The notes below the pieces were generated by a model, which saw only the letters and a program-made list of their open reading frames with translations, made no database searches and was not told the origin of the DNA. This document shows, in pieces, positions 47,486 to 58,792 of a stretch of DNA of 64,000 nucleotides (position 1 is the first letter of the stretch; each line of letters starts with the position of its first letter). The position numbers were made by a program, and so were the translations under genes. Source of the DNA: Halicephalobus mephisto (taxonomy: Eukaryota > Nematoda > Chromadorea > Rhabditida > Panagrolaimidae); contig SWDT01000058.1 of the NCBI GenBank assembly GCA_009193035.1, forward strand, positions 649,315 through 713,314. Reading direction: 5' to 3'.

Positions 47486-48215
47486 GTCCAAAAAATCCAA
47501 ATTTTGAATCGCCGTAACTCGGCAAATACTCGATGGATTTTTGTAATTTTTTTTTGTTCAGTTCACATTATTTCGATATTTCGTTTTTCATCAAAAAAAT
47601 ATAAAATCATAAGTAATTTTTATTAAAAATTAAAAATTAGACTTTCCCTAAAGTTGCAAAACTATTTCTGAATTCTTGGCGTTCTGTTCCGAAACTTGTT
47701 TTATTATTTTAAAGAAGAAAGAGCTCCCAAGATTATGAAGACAATTTTCAAATCTTGGAATTATATTCCGAAATTCACTTTACCTATTTTCAAAAGAAGA
47801 AAAGTGTTCCCCGTATGTTTTAAAACTACCTTTCAAGTCCTGGCGTTCTGTTCCGAAAACTTCTTTCATTTATTTTAAAGAAGGAAAGTGTCCCTCAAAT
47901 ATCAGGAAAATATTTTCTGTCTTGGCACTATGTTTTAAACCTAAATTCACTCATTTCTAAAAGAAGAAAAGTGTTCCCCGTATGTTTTAAAACTACCTTT
48001 CAAGTCCTGGCGTTCTGTTCCAAAAGCTTTTTTCATTTATTTTAAAGGAGAAAAGTGTCCCTCAAATATCAGGAAAATATTTTCTGTCTTGGCACTATAT
48101 TTTAAACTTAAATTCACTCATTTCTAAAAGAAGAAAAGTGTTCCCCGTGTATTTCAAAACTACCTTTCAAATTCTGGCATTCTGTTCCAAAATTTTTTAT
48201 TTATTCTTAAAAAAT
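47486..48215 (+). repeat. Relative of the GGAACAGAACGCC repeat with inverted 13-mers
   Basis: The head CGCCGTAACTCGGCAAATAC parallels the heads at 4.97 and 27.78 kb in the same orientation. The array that follows carries GGCGTTCTGTTCC, the exact inverse of the 13-mer, in ~80/160-bp units with GAAGAAAAGTGTTCCCCGTA. Confidence 0.75.
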
Positions 48216-48572
48216 TAAAAATCATTTTCATCAATTTTCTATGAAAATAAACATTAAAATTTCATTTTTATTCAAAACTAAAAAAATTAAAAATCTAAAT
48301 TGAGTAAAAAAGAATAATTTTAATTTTTTGAATATTGAATAAATTTGAAATTTTTATTTCATTAGGATATTTTTAGTCAAAAATTTTTTAATTAAAAAAT
48401 ACGAGTTTAAATATTTTAAATTGTAAATTTTCGGAGATTTTCATCGATCATTTTTGTCGTGTCCTGTTATTCGGCAATTTGCTTTGATCAATTGTCATTT
48501 AATTTCAGCTAATCCTAGAATCCATTAGGAATGTTATCGAGGAATCATCTTCCATAATTTAAAATTACGAAA

Positions 48573-51080
48573 ATGGATTTATTAAAAATTTTATTTCTGA
48601 CGTTCTTCGAGTCCGTTCTGGGATCGAAATTGACCAATTTGGGTATGATTGACGTTAATGGTGTGATTTTTATGCAAATTAACAAATATCTAACAATAAT
48701 TATTAATGTTCAAAAATAAACTGTTTTTAATGAAATTGGAATTTTCTAAAATTTTGTGAAATTTCTTGTTTTTTGAAAATTTCACAATAAAGAAAATTTT
48801 AAAGTTTTCAGAATTTTCATGAAGGATTCTGAATCCTAGAATCTTCTAGGAATTTATCTATTTTTTATAATTTTGCAGAGATTTCTGAAATTTTCAAAAA
48901 TTTGAAAACTTTTCACGAAAGCTTCAGAAACCTTTCAGAATCTGAAATTTTCCGAATATTCTAGAATCCAATATATTTGAAACCTAAGATTCTGGAAGTC
49001 GACATCAGAACAATTTCTAATTTTTTAACATAGTTTTTATTATTTTTACCTAAATTAAAAACTAAAAATTGCTTTGTAAAGTTCTTTACAGTATCTCAAG
49101 GATTCGTTTCAGGAACAATACCACGGCAATTTGAATGTTACTCCTGTATGTCCCTGAGTTACCAAGAAAACTGGGAACACCTGCAGTTCATGTACACTAC
49201 CCCTAAGGTTTGATTTTACAAATACAGTAGAACTTGGATATAAAGTACCCCCTCGGAACCGGTCAAAGGATATGTTATAACCCGAGATATGTTATAGCGG
49301 GGGTATTTTATATCCAAGTTATACTGTATTATATTTTATCTTTTTTCTTTAAAATAATTACAAAATACCTAGTTCTATATACAGTAGAACTTGGATATAA
49401 AATACCCCCTTGGAATCAGGGAAAGCGTATGTTGTAACAAAGGATATATCATAGCGGGGGTAAATTTGAAGGCAGACTAACCAAACTCATTCACTCACAC
49501 CGTATGCTATAACAACAGATACGTTATAGCAAGAGTATCTTATATCCAAATTATACTGTACTAAGTGATATGGACTTCACCTAGCGGCGGAGTAGACACA
49601 AGTCCTCAACGCTCTTTATCCAACGATATTTGTTACATATGTAGGATAATTTAACCTGTTTTTTAATTGACTACTACGCAAGGGTGATGATTCTTCTCCA
49701 AAGTTATCGATTTTCCGAGATCTTCGATTTCGAACTGTCCGATTCTCAAGTCGAACTAATTCTGTCCCAGCTCGAACCTTCGATTTCAGAACTCGAATCA
49801 GTTCGAATTAATTTGAATCAGTTGTGTTCCGACAGAAACTACAATAGAGAAGACCTGAAGAGATAGCCTGAATATCAGGGACTCTAGAATACTGTAGCAC
49901 AAGAATGACCTTCGGTTGTCTGTTGTGCAGGATGTATTGTTTGTCAGTGCCTTATTTGTTGAGTAAAGACTTGTAGTGCTCTTCTTATGCCTGATCTCAA
50001 CAAGTTGGAAATCGACAGTTCTGCCGGAATAATCGGAGAAGTTAGTGAACAACTCCGATAGTTCGGCTTCTTCTCACTTCTGAACGACTTCACCGCTACT
50101 CCAAATTCACCCATAAATCAAGTCCCTCCGCCTCAGGCACTTTCGTCCTGAGACCCTTTTCGCTTTCTGAAACAATATAAACAGGAATTTAATTCCAAAA
50201 ATAGTAGGAACCACTTTAACAGGGGACTTTCGTGGTGGTGGGAATTCGCACTTGGTCCATCTCACTAATAATTAAGTTCCAAAAAAATATAATTAATTAT
50301 TTAAAAACTACAATTAATTTTTCAGGTTTTTACAAACCGTTGCAATGATCCATTCATGCAGCGGAACATTCCTACAGTTCTTTGCGGGTCTTTTTGTGCG
50401 AGTTTACTGGAGCCTAATCTAGAAGGAGGTTGGTTTTTCCATGTATAACATTTCCGTCCTAGACATTTCTATATTAGATATTTCCATTCCAGATATTTTT
50501 TCTAGATATTTCTATCTTAGATATTTCCATTCCAGATATTTTTTTTCTAGACATTTCTGTCCCAAGTATTTATTTCTAATTTTTACAACTTTAAAAAAAA
50601 GTAAAAAAATTTAAAATAAAAAAATAATTTTAAAAAATCCAAAAAATTAATTCCCAATTTTTAAAATTTCAAAATTTTTTTATTTTTAAATTTCCTTAAA
50701 TATTTGAAGTTTTTTGGATTTTAAGAATTTTCTCTTCAGGAGTCTTCCTCGGCTACAAGTACATCAGAGGTTGTGTAGACAGGATCCTCCGGCACGGCTT
50801 CAACCAATCTGCCCTGAGGACACATCGCTTCAACCAAGTGGACCAATGTAGATCCCTGCCTCGGGCGCAATTGTTCAATCCCCCAAAGGGGGTAGATATG
50901 CCATTTTTCGGTGATGTTCAACTTTGTTCTTGTTATGGAGACAAATGTAACGGAGCTTCTTCGGCAAATTCTCCAAAAATTCAAATTACATCATTTTTGT
51001 TTTTTTTGTTTTTCAAAATCGGTCTTTCATTGCTTCAATCCCTGGTGCCTGGATTCGAATCTAATTTCATCAACAGGTAA
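48573..51080 (+). CDS. Ly6/uPAR-type GPI-anchored surface protein (ODR-2/HOT-like)
   Basis: Exons 48573-48642, 49113-49207, 50326-50428 and 50740-51080 join in phase to 202 residues. There is a signal peptide (~1-18) ending ESVLG. The mature part has CYSC at 32-35, paired cysteines around C61 and CGSFC at 75-79, a GYKYIRGC block, and a terminal CSCYGDKCN, the hallmark end of LU three-finger domains. A hydrophobic C terminus (SFLFFLFFKIGLSLL) fits a GPI-anchor signal. Known nematode members (ODR-2, HOT proteins) act on neuronal surfaces; assigning it to that group is inference. Intron 2 carries two MITEs and a 520-bp LTR-like element. AATAAA at 51178-51183. Confidence 0.85.
49225..49326. mobile_element. 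Tc1/mariner-type MITE family C, copy 1
   Basis: 102 bp, ends CAGTAGAACTTGGATATAA and TTATATCCAAGTTATACTG in inverse, flanked by TA on both sides (target duplication). Inside intron 2 of the Ly6 gene. Confidence 0.88.
49382..49558. mobile_element. Tc1/mariner-type MITE family C, copy 2
   Basis: 177 bp, same termini, again flanked by TA. Longer interior with CATTCACTCACACCGTATGC. Confidence 0.88.
49657..50174. mobile_element. ~518-bp TGT..ACA element (solo-LTR-like), copy 2
   Basis: Near-identical to 33963-34482, same orientation, inside intron 2 of the Ly6 gene. Frames on both strands within it are not genes. Confidence 0.72.
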
Positions 51081-51177
51081 CAAGGTTACTGTAGTTCAGA
51101 CTTTCAAAAATGGCACAAAAACTGGGATTTGAAAATTTAAAATTTAAAAATTTTTATTTTTTAATGCTCATGATGAA

Positions 51178-51183
51178 AATAAA
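51178..51183 (+). terminator. Poly(A) signal of the Ly6 gene
   Basis: AATAAA about 100 nt past the TAA stop. Confidence 0.65.
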
Positions 51184-51496
51184 TTACAGTAATAAAATAT
51201 GAAGATTACGGTAACGAAGACAACATTGAAAATGAGTAATCAACTCCCGTCACGAAAATTTTCCACTAAAAAAATTAATTTAAAATTTAATTTCTCAATT
51301 TAATGCGTATTTTCAAAGACAATATTTTTTCTCTAGTTCACTCAACACTAAACTTCACAATAATTTTCATTCCTATTCAAATTCTAAAATTAAATTTATT
51401 TTAAAATCCTTCACTTCAAAATCACTAATTTCTTCATCCAAATATCCAGAATCCGCCAAAAATCAAAGAAAAAACCATCAACAAAACAAAAGCAGT

Positions 51497-52041
51497 TCAA
51501 CCAAGAAACAAGGCAGTTTTCAGCAACTTGCAAGTTTCCCCGAATTCCTCGAGGATATGTTCATCCAGAGAGGATTTTCCTGAACCATCTTCCATCATCC
51601 AACAATTTTCCCAAAAGCAAATTCTTTTGAAAAACCAAAAGATTTCAAATCCGATAACCCCAAAAACCACAACTTCTCAAAACAACTCAAGATCAAGACC
51701 CAAAACCTCTTCGCTGGCATCAGGGGGATAGTTAGTCTCAAATTTATAAACCATAATTCTAAATAATTCAAAATAGACAATCACGTAGACATGAATAATA
51801 TTTCAACGAACATCACCCAATTCAAATTGCATTATAATTGACTAATTCACAGGGCGTCTCAACAACCTGGCGTACACGACTGGCCTCTGGAAAAAACCAC
51901 TATAAACGGTTATTTAAAAAGATTTACCTTAGGAGCCCAAGTAATCCTGCCATAATTTGGCGGTTTCTGGTTCGACCGACGTGGAGGAGTCTGATAAAGG
52001 AAAGCATTATCATCTGCATGAGAGATCGTACTGAGCGTCAT
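51497..52041 (-). CDS. Small multi-exon gene, structure uncertain
   Basis: The clearest exon is 52041-51928: ATG in MTLSTISHADDNAFLYQTPP..., ending RITWAPK before GTAAAT and preceded by TTGTTTCAG. After TTTTTTCCAG, exon 51886-51842 gives RPVVYARLLRRPVN and TAG (52 residues). Alternatively a donor at 51851 joins 51736-51677 (TNYPPDASEEVLGLDLELF, TGA). A further island at 51598-51497 encodes MMEDGSGKSSLDEHILEEFG... ending LLKTALFLG and TGA. These are probably alternative or successive 3' exons of one gene. No family recognised. Confidence 0.45.
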
Positions 52042-53800
52042 GTTGGTGAAACTGAAACAATGCAAATTAAAAAGGAACATAAAAAACGCGAAAAACAATG
52101 AAAATTATAATAAACAACATCCACGACACATTTATATAAAGAAATCAAACCACTAAACCAAAACACCATGGCAGTTATGAGTCGAATGAAGAATTAGCAT
52201 CTCGAACAACGGACTATTGTCTTTTCGAAGATTCTAGAAAATCCCAAAATAGGTCATTTAAGACAAGGCATCCCAAAGTGGCCGATTATCAAACGAGCAC
52301 AAAGAAATATTCTTGGGAAAAATGATAAGAGACGTAACACGAAAACAAAAACTTCAAGTGCCAAAACAACTGATACGAAGCTTATCGGTTTTGAAAATGG
52401 GTCGGCCAAGCAATATTACGACCTACTTAAGACAACCATGTTCAGTTCAAAAGAAAAGTTTACAACTTGTCCCTCACAAAAATGGACTCAACTTCGGCAA
52501 AAGCGGCGGTGCCACCTTTATCGTTCCTGTATCACTTGCCTAAATAGGGTGGTTCGGCGCCAGATGCGACAAAAGGGGCGGTTTCAACTTTGATCCGGTT
52601 ACAAAAAAGTACCGACATGGCTGTTAAAGGAAGTTCAACTTGCAAAGTGGTCAAAACTGGAAAAAATGGGAACAAGAGATTAATGAGGATTCGAATATCA
52701 AAAATCACAGCATTGTAAAAATAAAAATATTATTACGAAACGGTCTCAAGAGGAGTTCATGAAAATCCAGAGAAATAAAGCAACGTAAATGGAAATTTTG
52801 GTTCGCGTAGTGATTATTTCGTAATCAAACGCACATTATAAAAACCATATATGAACCATTTACGAAATGGTCTCAACACGAATTTCCAGAAACAAATATA
52901 ATCTAAAATCTTGATTTTCTGCGGTGATTGTTCCATGCTTTCGTAATTAACTTTTTGGAAATATATCCTATCTAGAACCTGGATTAAAACACAAAAAACC
53001 ATCCATCTTCGGAAGTTAACAGTTATATAAAATTTAAAATATTCCACTAAATGGGCATTGTATGTAAAAAAGAAAGAAAAACAGAGAATCGCGATATATA
53101 TATGAAAAAAGACAAATTGGCAATCAGCCACCCGTACTTCGTGTCAGACAGTTTTGCGCGGGAAAAACTTATGAAATCAAGACAAGCGCAGCTGGCAAGA
53201 CTAACTCAGCTTCATCATTGGCTGGCAACTGGTTTGAGTCACTACTGAAGAAACCAGATGGCAGGAGGTGGTCAAGGAAGTTCGGTTGTCTTTCACAAGT
53301 GTGATCTATGATCGCGCGCCCAAATTAACAATTGCCGAAAACAGCATGTCACCGGTCAAATTTGATGGCTTAGTTACGAAATCAGGTCTCGTGATGGAGA
53401 TTTCGAAATCGGAGGAATTTTAGGATGTGGAAATTAAGACGAGAAAAGTAGGAAATGAGAGAAACACCAGACGACGCAGAATTGCGAAATAAAGCGGGAA
53501 CCGTGCGAGTCGAATCCTGAACTCGGACTGGCATTTTCAAGAAGACTGGTCTCTAGTCTTGGTAGACACTCGGTCTTAACACGAACATTGAAACAAGGAA
53601 ATTCGAAATTTTCAGAACAGATATTCCAACTTGGACTGGCGTTTGTTGGAAAAACTGACCTCATTTTTTTAGATACTCTCGGTCTCAAAACGAAAAAAGT
53701 TACTAACAAAGAAATGAACATTAGCAAAAGAGACTTTGAAACGAGTTATATATCATTTTGAAGGTCTTAAAGTGCTGATTCAGAATCTGCATTCCGTTTT
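52042..53800. other. A-rich (plus strand) region, no fixed gene
   Basis: Purine-rich on plus. A unique patch at 53120-53330 could be a 5' exon or promoter of the minus-strand gene below. A ~105-bp repeat (GGACTGGCATTTTC / GGACTGGCGTTTGT) lies at 53510-53700. Long frames on both strands lack splice context. Confidence 0.4.
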
Positions 53801-55070
53801 TGCGGAACGCTCTTCTGGAATGAGGAAATTGGAATAAATACATAAAATTTCATATATCAATTTAGGAGTTCAGGTTGAAAATCACGTGTGTAGTGATAGA
53901 ACTAGATTAACTGGAGGTGAATTATGTCTAAATTTGAATCAAAAGTTTGAAAAAAGTTGGAAATATGTAACTATGAACATAATTATTTTGATTATCTTTT
54001 CCTATATTACTGATAAACATTAGATAAAAGTATCAATTGTTCAAAACTACTATTCATTACTTTATTAAAATTATGGCAATTGATAGATTCATGAAAATTG
54101 TTTTAAAACGTTGATAAGATACATTATAACTCATAGTTTAAGACAAATTTAATATTATTGATGTGAAAAGTGAGTCTTTTATGTTTCTAAATGCTTTATA
54201 TATTGTAAAAAAGTTAAAAATAAATGTTTACCAAGAATTTGAAAAAAAGGTTAAAAATCACTGAAAATAAGATCTGAATAGTCCGAACATTAAAAAATGA
54301 GAAATCTTAAGGTTTGTCATTTTGGGCGAAATGTGACATAGACTACCGTTGCCACACCGAAATTTCGAACTGCTTCCATTAGGATCTCCATCTATCTGAA
54401 GAGACAGTTGTAAGGAACTTTTTCTTAGTTCAGAAGCTAGTCAAAAATTATAGACACTGAGAGAACTTTGATTTGCATGGAATAAAACAGTTCCTTTATT
54501 GAAAAATACTGTCTTTGATCAAAAACATGTTCACTTGAATCTCAATCGACATTGTTTCATTATTCTCATATAGAGTGTAAATTTTCAGTAATCATAAATT
54601 TACTTTTATATTCATAAAAGTAGTAAAACACAAATTGTAAAGCTTAAAATATTGTGACACCATGTAATTCCTTCTCTGATTATTGCTGTTTCATTCCCTC
54701 ACTTTTATTGGCTGGTTAATTGCAAAATCTTCCAGATGTTTTCCTTCATTTCACCGAGGGTATTCCAGATCGGATTTCTTCATTTTATAAATTTTTTTTC
54801 TGATTCTGTATTCTCATTGTTATTTTTATTTTCTGTTTTTCTAAACCAGCTAATCATAATATTTAATTTGCTCTATCCTACATGTTGAAAGTGTAAGTAA
54901 CAACTTGGTGAGTCTTATAGTTATAAGAATTTCCTTCCTATTTGACAATAGATATTTTTATTTTCTAATCAAAAGTAGTCCACATTTTTATTTACAGATG
55001 AATGATTACATTTGATAACAAGGATATAAATTTAAAAAATCATATTTTGTGCCATATATAGATCTCTTCA
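53801..55070. other. Intergenic, changed sequence texture
   Basis: No gene seen. From here on none of the upstream repeat families is recognised. The left part may include the 3' end of the Hsp70-like transcript. Confidence 0.45.
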
Positions 55071-57528
55071 TTATGGCAATAAACATTTCTTTTTTGAAAC
55101 AACTTCTTCCTGAGATGGTTCTGGAAGAGCTTTGCGACGCCGATTTCTTTCAGAATCGTCAGTTTTTAATGTAGAAGGTCCTGCTGTTTGATCATTTTTA
55201 ACCATAACTTCTTTGCTGTAACTAAAATTGTTATTTGACTTGTCTTTCTCACTAGGAAATGCATTGTTAGATTCATTTTCATGTTGACATTCATTATTCG
55301 TAGTTACGTCTTTTGAATGAGAAACATCATTTGAATTTATGTTTTGTTCATCCAATTTCTTTTCTAATTCTTCATTACTGAGAACTAATTTACTGCTTTG
55401 CTCTTTAATTAATTTAATATACGGCTCAACCTCTCCACTGAGAAATTGAAGAGCGTGGATGGCAGCTCCAGTGGCTGTGATGATCTCCAGTTGTCCGTCT
55501 ATGACTGGTTTTGCCTTAGGGAACTGTTCTTTAATCCATTCTTGAACAAATGGGATTCTACAGGTTCCTCCAGCTAATAATATAATATCTATGTCACCGA
55601 ATGGAGTATCCTGGTATTTCGAATTTCCTATCTGATTACATCGATCCTTTCTTTGAGTTGGAAGCGGATATAATTCAAATTTATTATAATAAAAATAATA
55701 ATAATAATGAAAAAACATTTTTAATTTCCCTTGAAACCACTCTCTTGTGAATTCGATCATTCCCTCAAGACGAGGATGAATATCTGACAAATCAACCCTG
55801 AAATAGACGGTTTTCTCATTTATCATAATATTTGACTCACTCTGTTTTCTTCAACAAAGAAAGATCACGTTTAATTTCTTTTGCTACCTCCAATGTTCTT
55901 AGTTTCACATCATTCCTTAAATCCTCTGGAATTGATTTTTCTAGCTCATTAATAATTATGTTGTCAATAACCCTTCCTGACCATTTGGCATCGTAATTTG
56001 AATGTGATTCTCTGATACAAGTTGCATACATTTTACCCTCATGTTCTGAAATTTCATAAACTCTCCAAATACAGGTTCCTCCTCCAATGTCGAAGATGGC
56101 AATCCTCATTCCTGGTTTGATCACTTCAGAATACCTTTCATTGGACAAATAATAGAGGAGATCGGCGTGGGTCTCTTCAATGATGTCTATCACTTCTATA
56201 TTAGTCAACTTCGCTGATTCAATGGTACTAGAAATAAGAGGATCTGAAATAAACTCGTCATCCTCGTTGTATGTGTAATATCTCGGAACAGTGATGACTG
56301 CCTTTGTGACAGGATTTCTATTATTAAATACATCCTGATATTTACTTGCTGCTTCTGCCATCCTTTTCAGAAAGATTGCGTTGATCTTTGGTAGGGAAAA
56401 ATCTTCCAAGCCTTGGAAGGTCTGTGATCCTAAGTGTGGCTGATCTCCTTTGAAATTGAACTTGAAAGGCCATATTGACTGCTTTGAGATATTATTTCGA
56501 TGGCCTTCATTACACAAAAGCTTATAATCGAAAATAACATGATCAGGTTTGGTTCTGAATCTTCTGACGGCTGCTCTTCCAATAATCGGTTTCTCTTCAT
56601 CAAATGAGACTACAGATTCTGTCCAGAGGTCTCCAGGAGAAGAGTTGTCAAATGGAATAACATGGATTTGTCTGTTTCTAGAGACAGCCAGGACAGACCT
56701 GGTTGATCCGAGGTCAATTCCCATGATATCTGTTCTCGGTTCATATTCTTTAACCAGCTTTGGAATGTGGATGAAATTACAGTCTTCAATGGTGTAAGTA
56801 TGGGGACTGCTTTTGTAAGAATATTCGGTTTTAACTAAGACGGAAATTTCTGGATCAGAAATTAAATGTCTGGCAAGCAGTAGTGACTTATCTTCATACT
56901 CTGTTTCTTTAATAAAATTGATACTTTTGAAACTGTATTTGTTCAATTCAGAACCATATAATTCATTAACCTTTTTTTGTCTATCCTCAAAAACAACATG
57001 AACTTGGTTCATTCTGAGACCGAACATCCTTGGAGTGTACTCGAAATCAATACGTTTCTTGAATCCATATTCTCTTCTATCCACCTCTTTCCATGTTACT
57101 CTTCCTCCGGCAGCTGTTGTGCATTCATATAAAGTAATTATTTTAGGATCCTTTCCCCAATAGTCGTAATCGTCAAATTTAATAATAAACTCCCCAACAT
57201 AGTATTCAACTTTTTCTGTCAAATAATAGTCAAAATTCAGTTTTTCTTTGATAGCGAGATGGACTAGATTACCATATTTCTTGAAATATTCTTCTTTTAA
57301 ATTAAGCCATCTGTTATTCAGAGCAATGATCCCAATATCATTTCCATACTTTTTAACTACCTCATCAATAATGTCATAAATGGATTTGTCTTCAGACCGG
57401 GAATACTCAGACTTTTCTTTTGTTTCTACATTATAAGTTCTGATTTTAAATTCACCAGACCATTTCGTAATAACACAGACAATACACTTTTTTTCGGAGC
57501 GAGCAACTGTAGACGACGACTGTTCCAT
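55071..57528 (-). CDS. Divergent Hsp70-type ATPase with long N-terminal extension
   Basis: Exons 57528-55841 and 55797-55071, separated by one intron (GTGAGT..TATTTCAG), join in phase to 804 residues. An N-terminal ~265-residue region of unknown fold precedes the nucleotide-binding domain: phosphate-1 GIDLGST (270-276), FDYK (K336), AVITVP (410-415), IIEETHADLLYY (449-460), phosphate-2 FDIGGGT (479-485), and adenosine LLAGGTCRIP (636-645). The residues matching Hsc70 Asp10, Lys71, Glu175 and Asp199 are all present, so ATP binding is likely. There is no recognisable substrate-binding domain; the last ~120 residues are Ser/Asn/Lys-rich. A (TTA)n microsatellite encodes a Tyr run near 594-600. 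It is not a standard chaperone; divergent Hsp70-like paralogues occur in nematodes and other animals. Confidence 0.85.
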
Positions 57529-57815
57529 TGAATATAAATAAAATGACTATTGATAACATTCTAATATTATTATTTTACTCGGTGATGGAACCTCTTCCAT
57601 TCCTCTTTCTTCTGATTAGACTCCGTGTGTTCATCACTACTTTATCTACAACTTAGAGACTAAGATGTGAACAAAATTTATTGATTATAATTTTACTTTT
57701 ATACTTTACTTTTATTCCTATTTCGCACTATATCAAATTTTACAAACAATACGATTTCAAACTTAAACAAATTAAATTTTCAATTTTAATTGTTTGCTTC
57801 TTTGATTCATCTGTT
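57529..57815 (-). promoter_or_regulatory. Upstream region of the Hsp70-like gene
   Basis: Unique AT-rich sequence. GGAATGGAAGAGGTTCC (minus strand, near 57600) has GAA/TTC units but is not a canonical contiguous heat-shock element. Confidence 0.3.
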
Positions 57816-58067
57816 TCATTGGTGACGTGCGTAGGTGTTAGCCCAGGTTGGTAGGAGGGTCTGCTTTGTCACGTCGAAACCTGTCTTCCGGCATTCAACT
57901 TCATCAGCTAGGTCATCTGTCTAGCGTGTTCGTGGTCTTCCAAGTGGCCTGGTCGTCTTCGGTTTCCAGAGCGTCATCAGCTTCGCCCTGTCCGGGTTCG
58001 TCTGCTTTGCTAGTTTCACCGCATACTTCCATTTGCGTTTAAGAGCATGTTTAGTTTTTGTTGAACG
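57816..58067 (-). pseudogene. C-terminal relic of an RTE-type non-LTR retrotransposon ORF2
   Basis: A minus-strand frame contains RKWKYAVKLAKQTNPDRAKL, a WKPK block and GRPRTR, matching the usual KWAGHVARM..W.P..K.RGRPRTRW.DDI tail of RTE-like polyproteins. The expected Trp after RPRTR is a TAG stop, and the frame then continues TDDLADEVECRK. Only the last ~80 residues remain, so it is dead. Confidence 0.6.
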
Positions 58068-58174
58068 TTTTTGTAGAACGAGAAAAATAAGACAATTATG
58101 TAAAATTTCATATATATAAACTTCAAAATGCAAAGATAAGTAGTGTGTATAGGCCATTTCTGGCACACCATTTT

Positions 58175-58205
58175 CCCCCGTGTGCCCAGGAAGGGCACAC
58201 GGGGG
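58175..58205. repeat. Perfect 13-bp hairpin, 5-nt loop
   Basis: CCCCCGTGTGCCC, loop AGGAA, GGGCACACGGGGG. GC-rich in an AT-rich setting. A ~110-bp diverged direct repeat starts beside it (GGGGGATTAAGTGT versus CGGGGCATTACGTGT at 58301). Confidence 0.9.
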
Positions 58206-58566
58206 ATTAAGTGTAATTTCAGCAAATTTATATACCTTTACTAAAAAAGATACATGCCTCTCATGTATAAATTCAATAAATATATTTATTAAAACAAATA
58301 CGGGGCATTACGTGTGATTCTGGCAAAATATACATTTTTACTAAATGATACGACCCTCATATGTCTCTCTAGAATCCAACTCCCGAAGGGTCGTAGCCAA
58401 AGACGTAGACTTCAGGGCTTTAACGCTGTCAGGTATGTTATGCAATTCAGTCAATTTTTTCTTGATTATAAATGTTTATTAAGAATAATAAAGTTAAACC
58501 ACTGACTAATTACGATATTATAAAATTAGCTAAAGAATAAAAAATTAAAAGTTTAGAGGGACATTT

Positions 58567-58710
58567 ATGAGAGGTACTCTTCCAAGGAGGGTTGATGATG
58601 TAGAATGTGGGATTGTAAATTTGGATGTAAGTAGAAATAATGATACTAGAATAAATAATAATGATATTTATAAAGAGTCTACAACAAATATAATTTCATT
58701 TTATAAATAG
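58567..58710 (+). CDS. Possible short ORF, unknown
   Basis: 47 codons from ATG 58567: MRGTLPRRVDDVECGIVNLD then an Asn-rich end. A GTAAGT follows NLD, so the first 20 codons may be an exon. Could be a transposon scrap. Confidence 0.25.
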   Translation: MRGTLPRRVDDVECGIVNLDVSRNNDTRINNNDIYKESTTNIISFYK

Positions 58711-58792
58711 TTAAAAGAAATACGATAATAAAACATTTTTTAAGTGGGAATTTAAGCCTAAAGAATGTATCATTAAGTTCCGCCAAAATTTT

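Noticed and set aside
49684..50052. Frames on both strands at 49.7-50.1 kb
   Set aside because: They lie inside the 518-bp LTR-like repeat and recur with stops in the copy at 34 kb.
57848..58225. Plus and minus frames of 60-80 codons
   Set aside because: They overlap the RTE relic and hairpin region. Only the retrotransposon-like minus frame has support, and it is broken.
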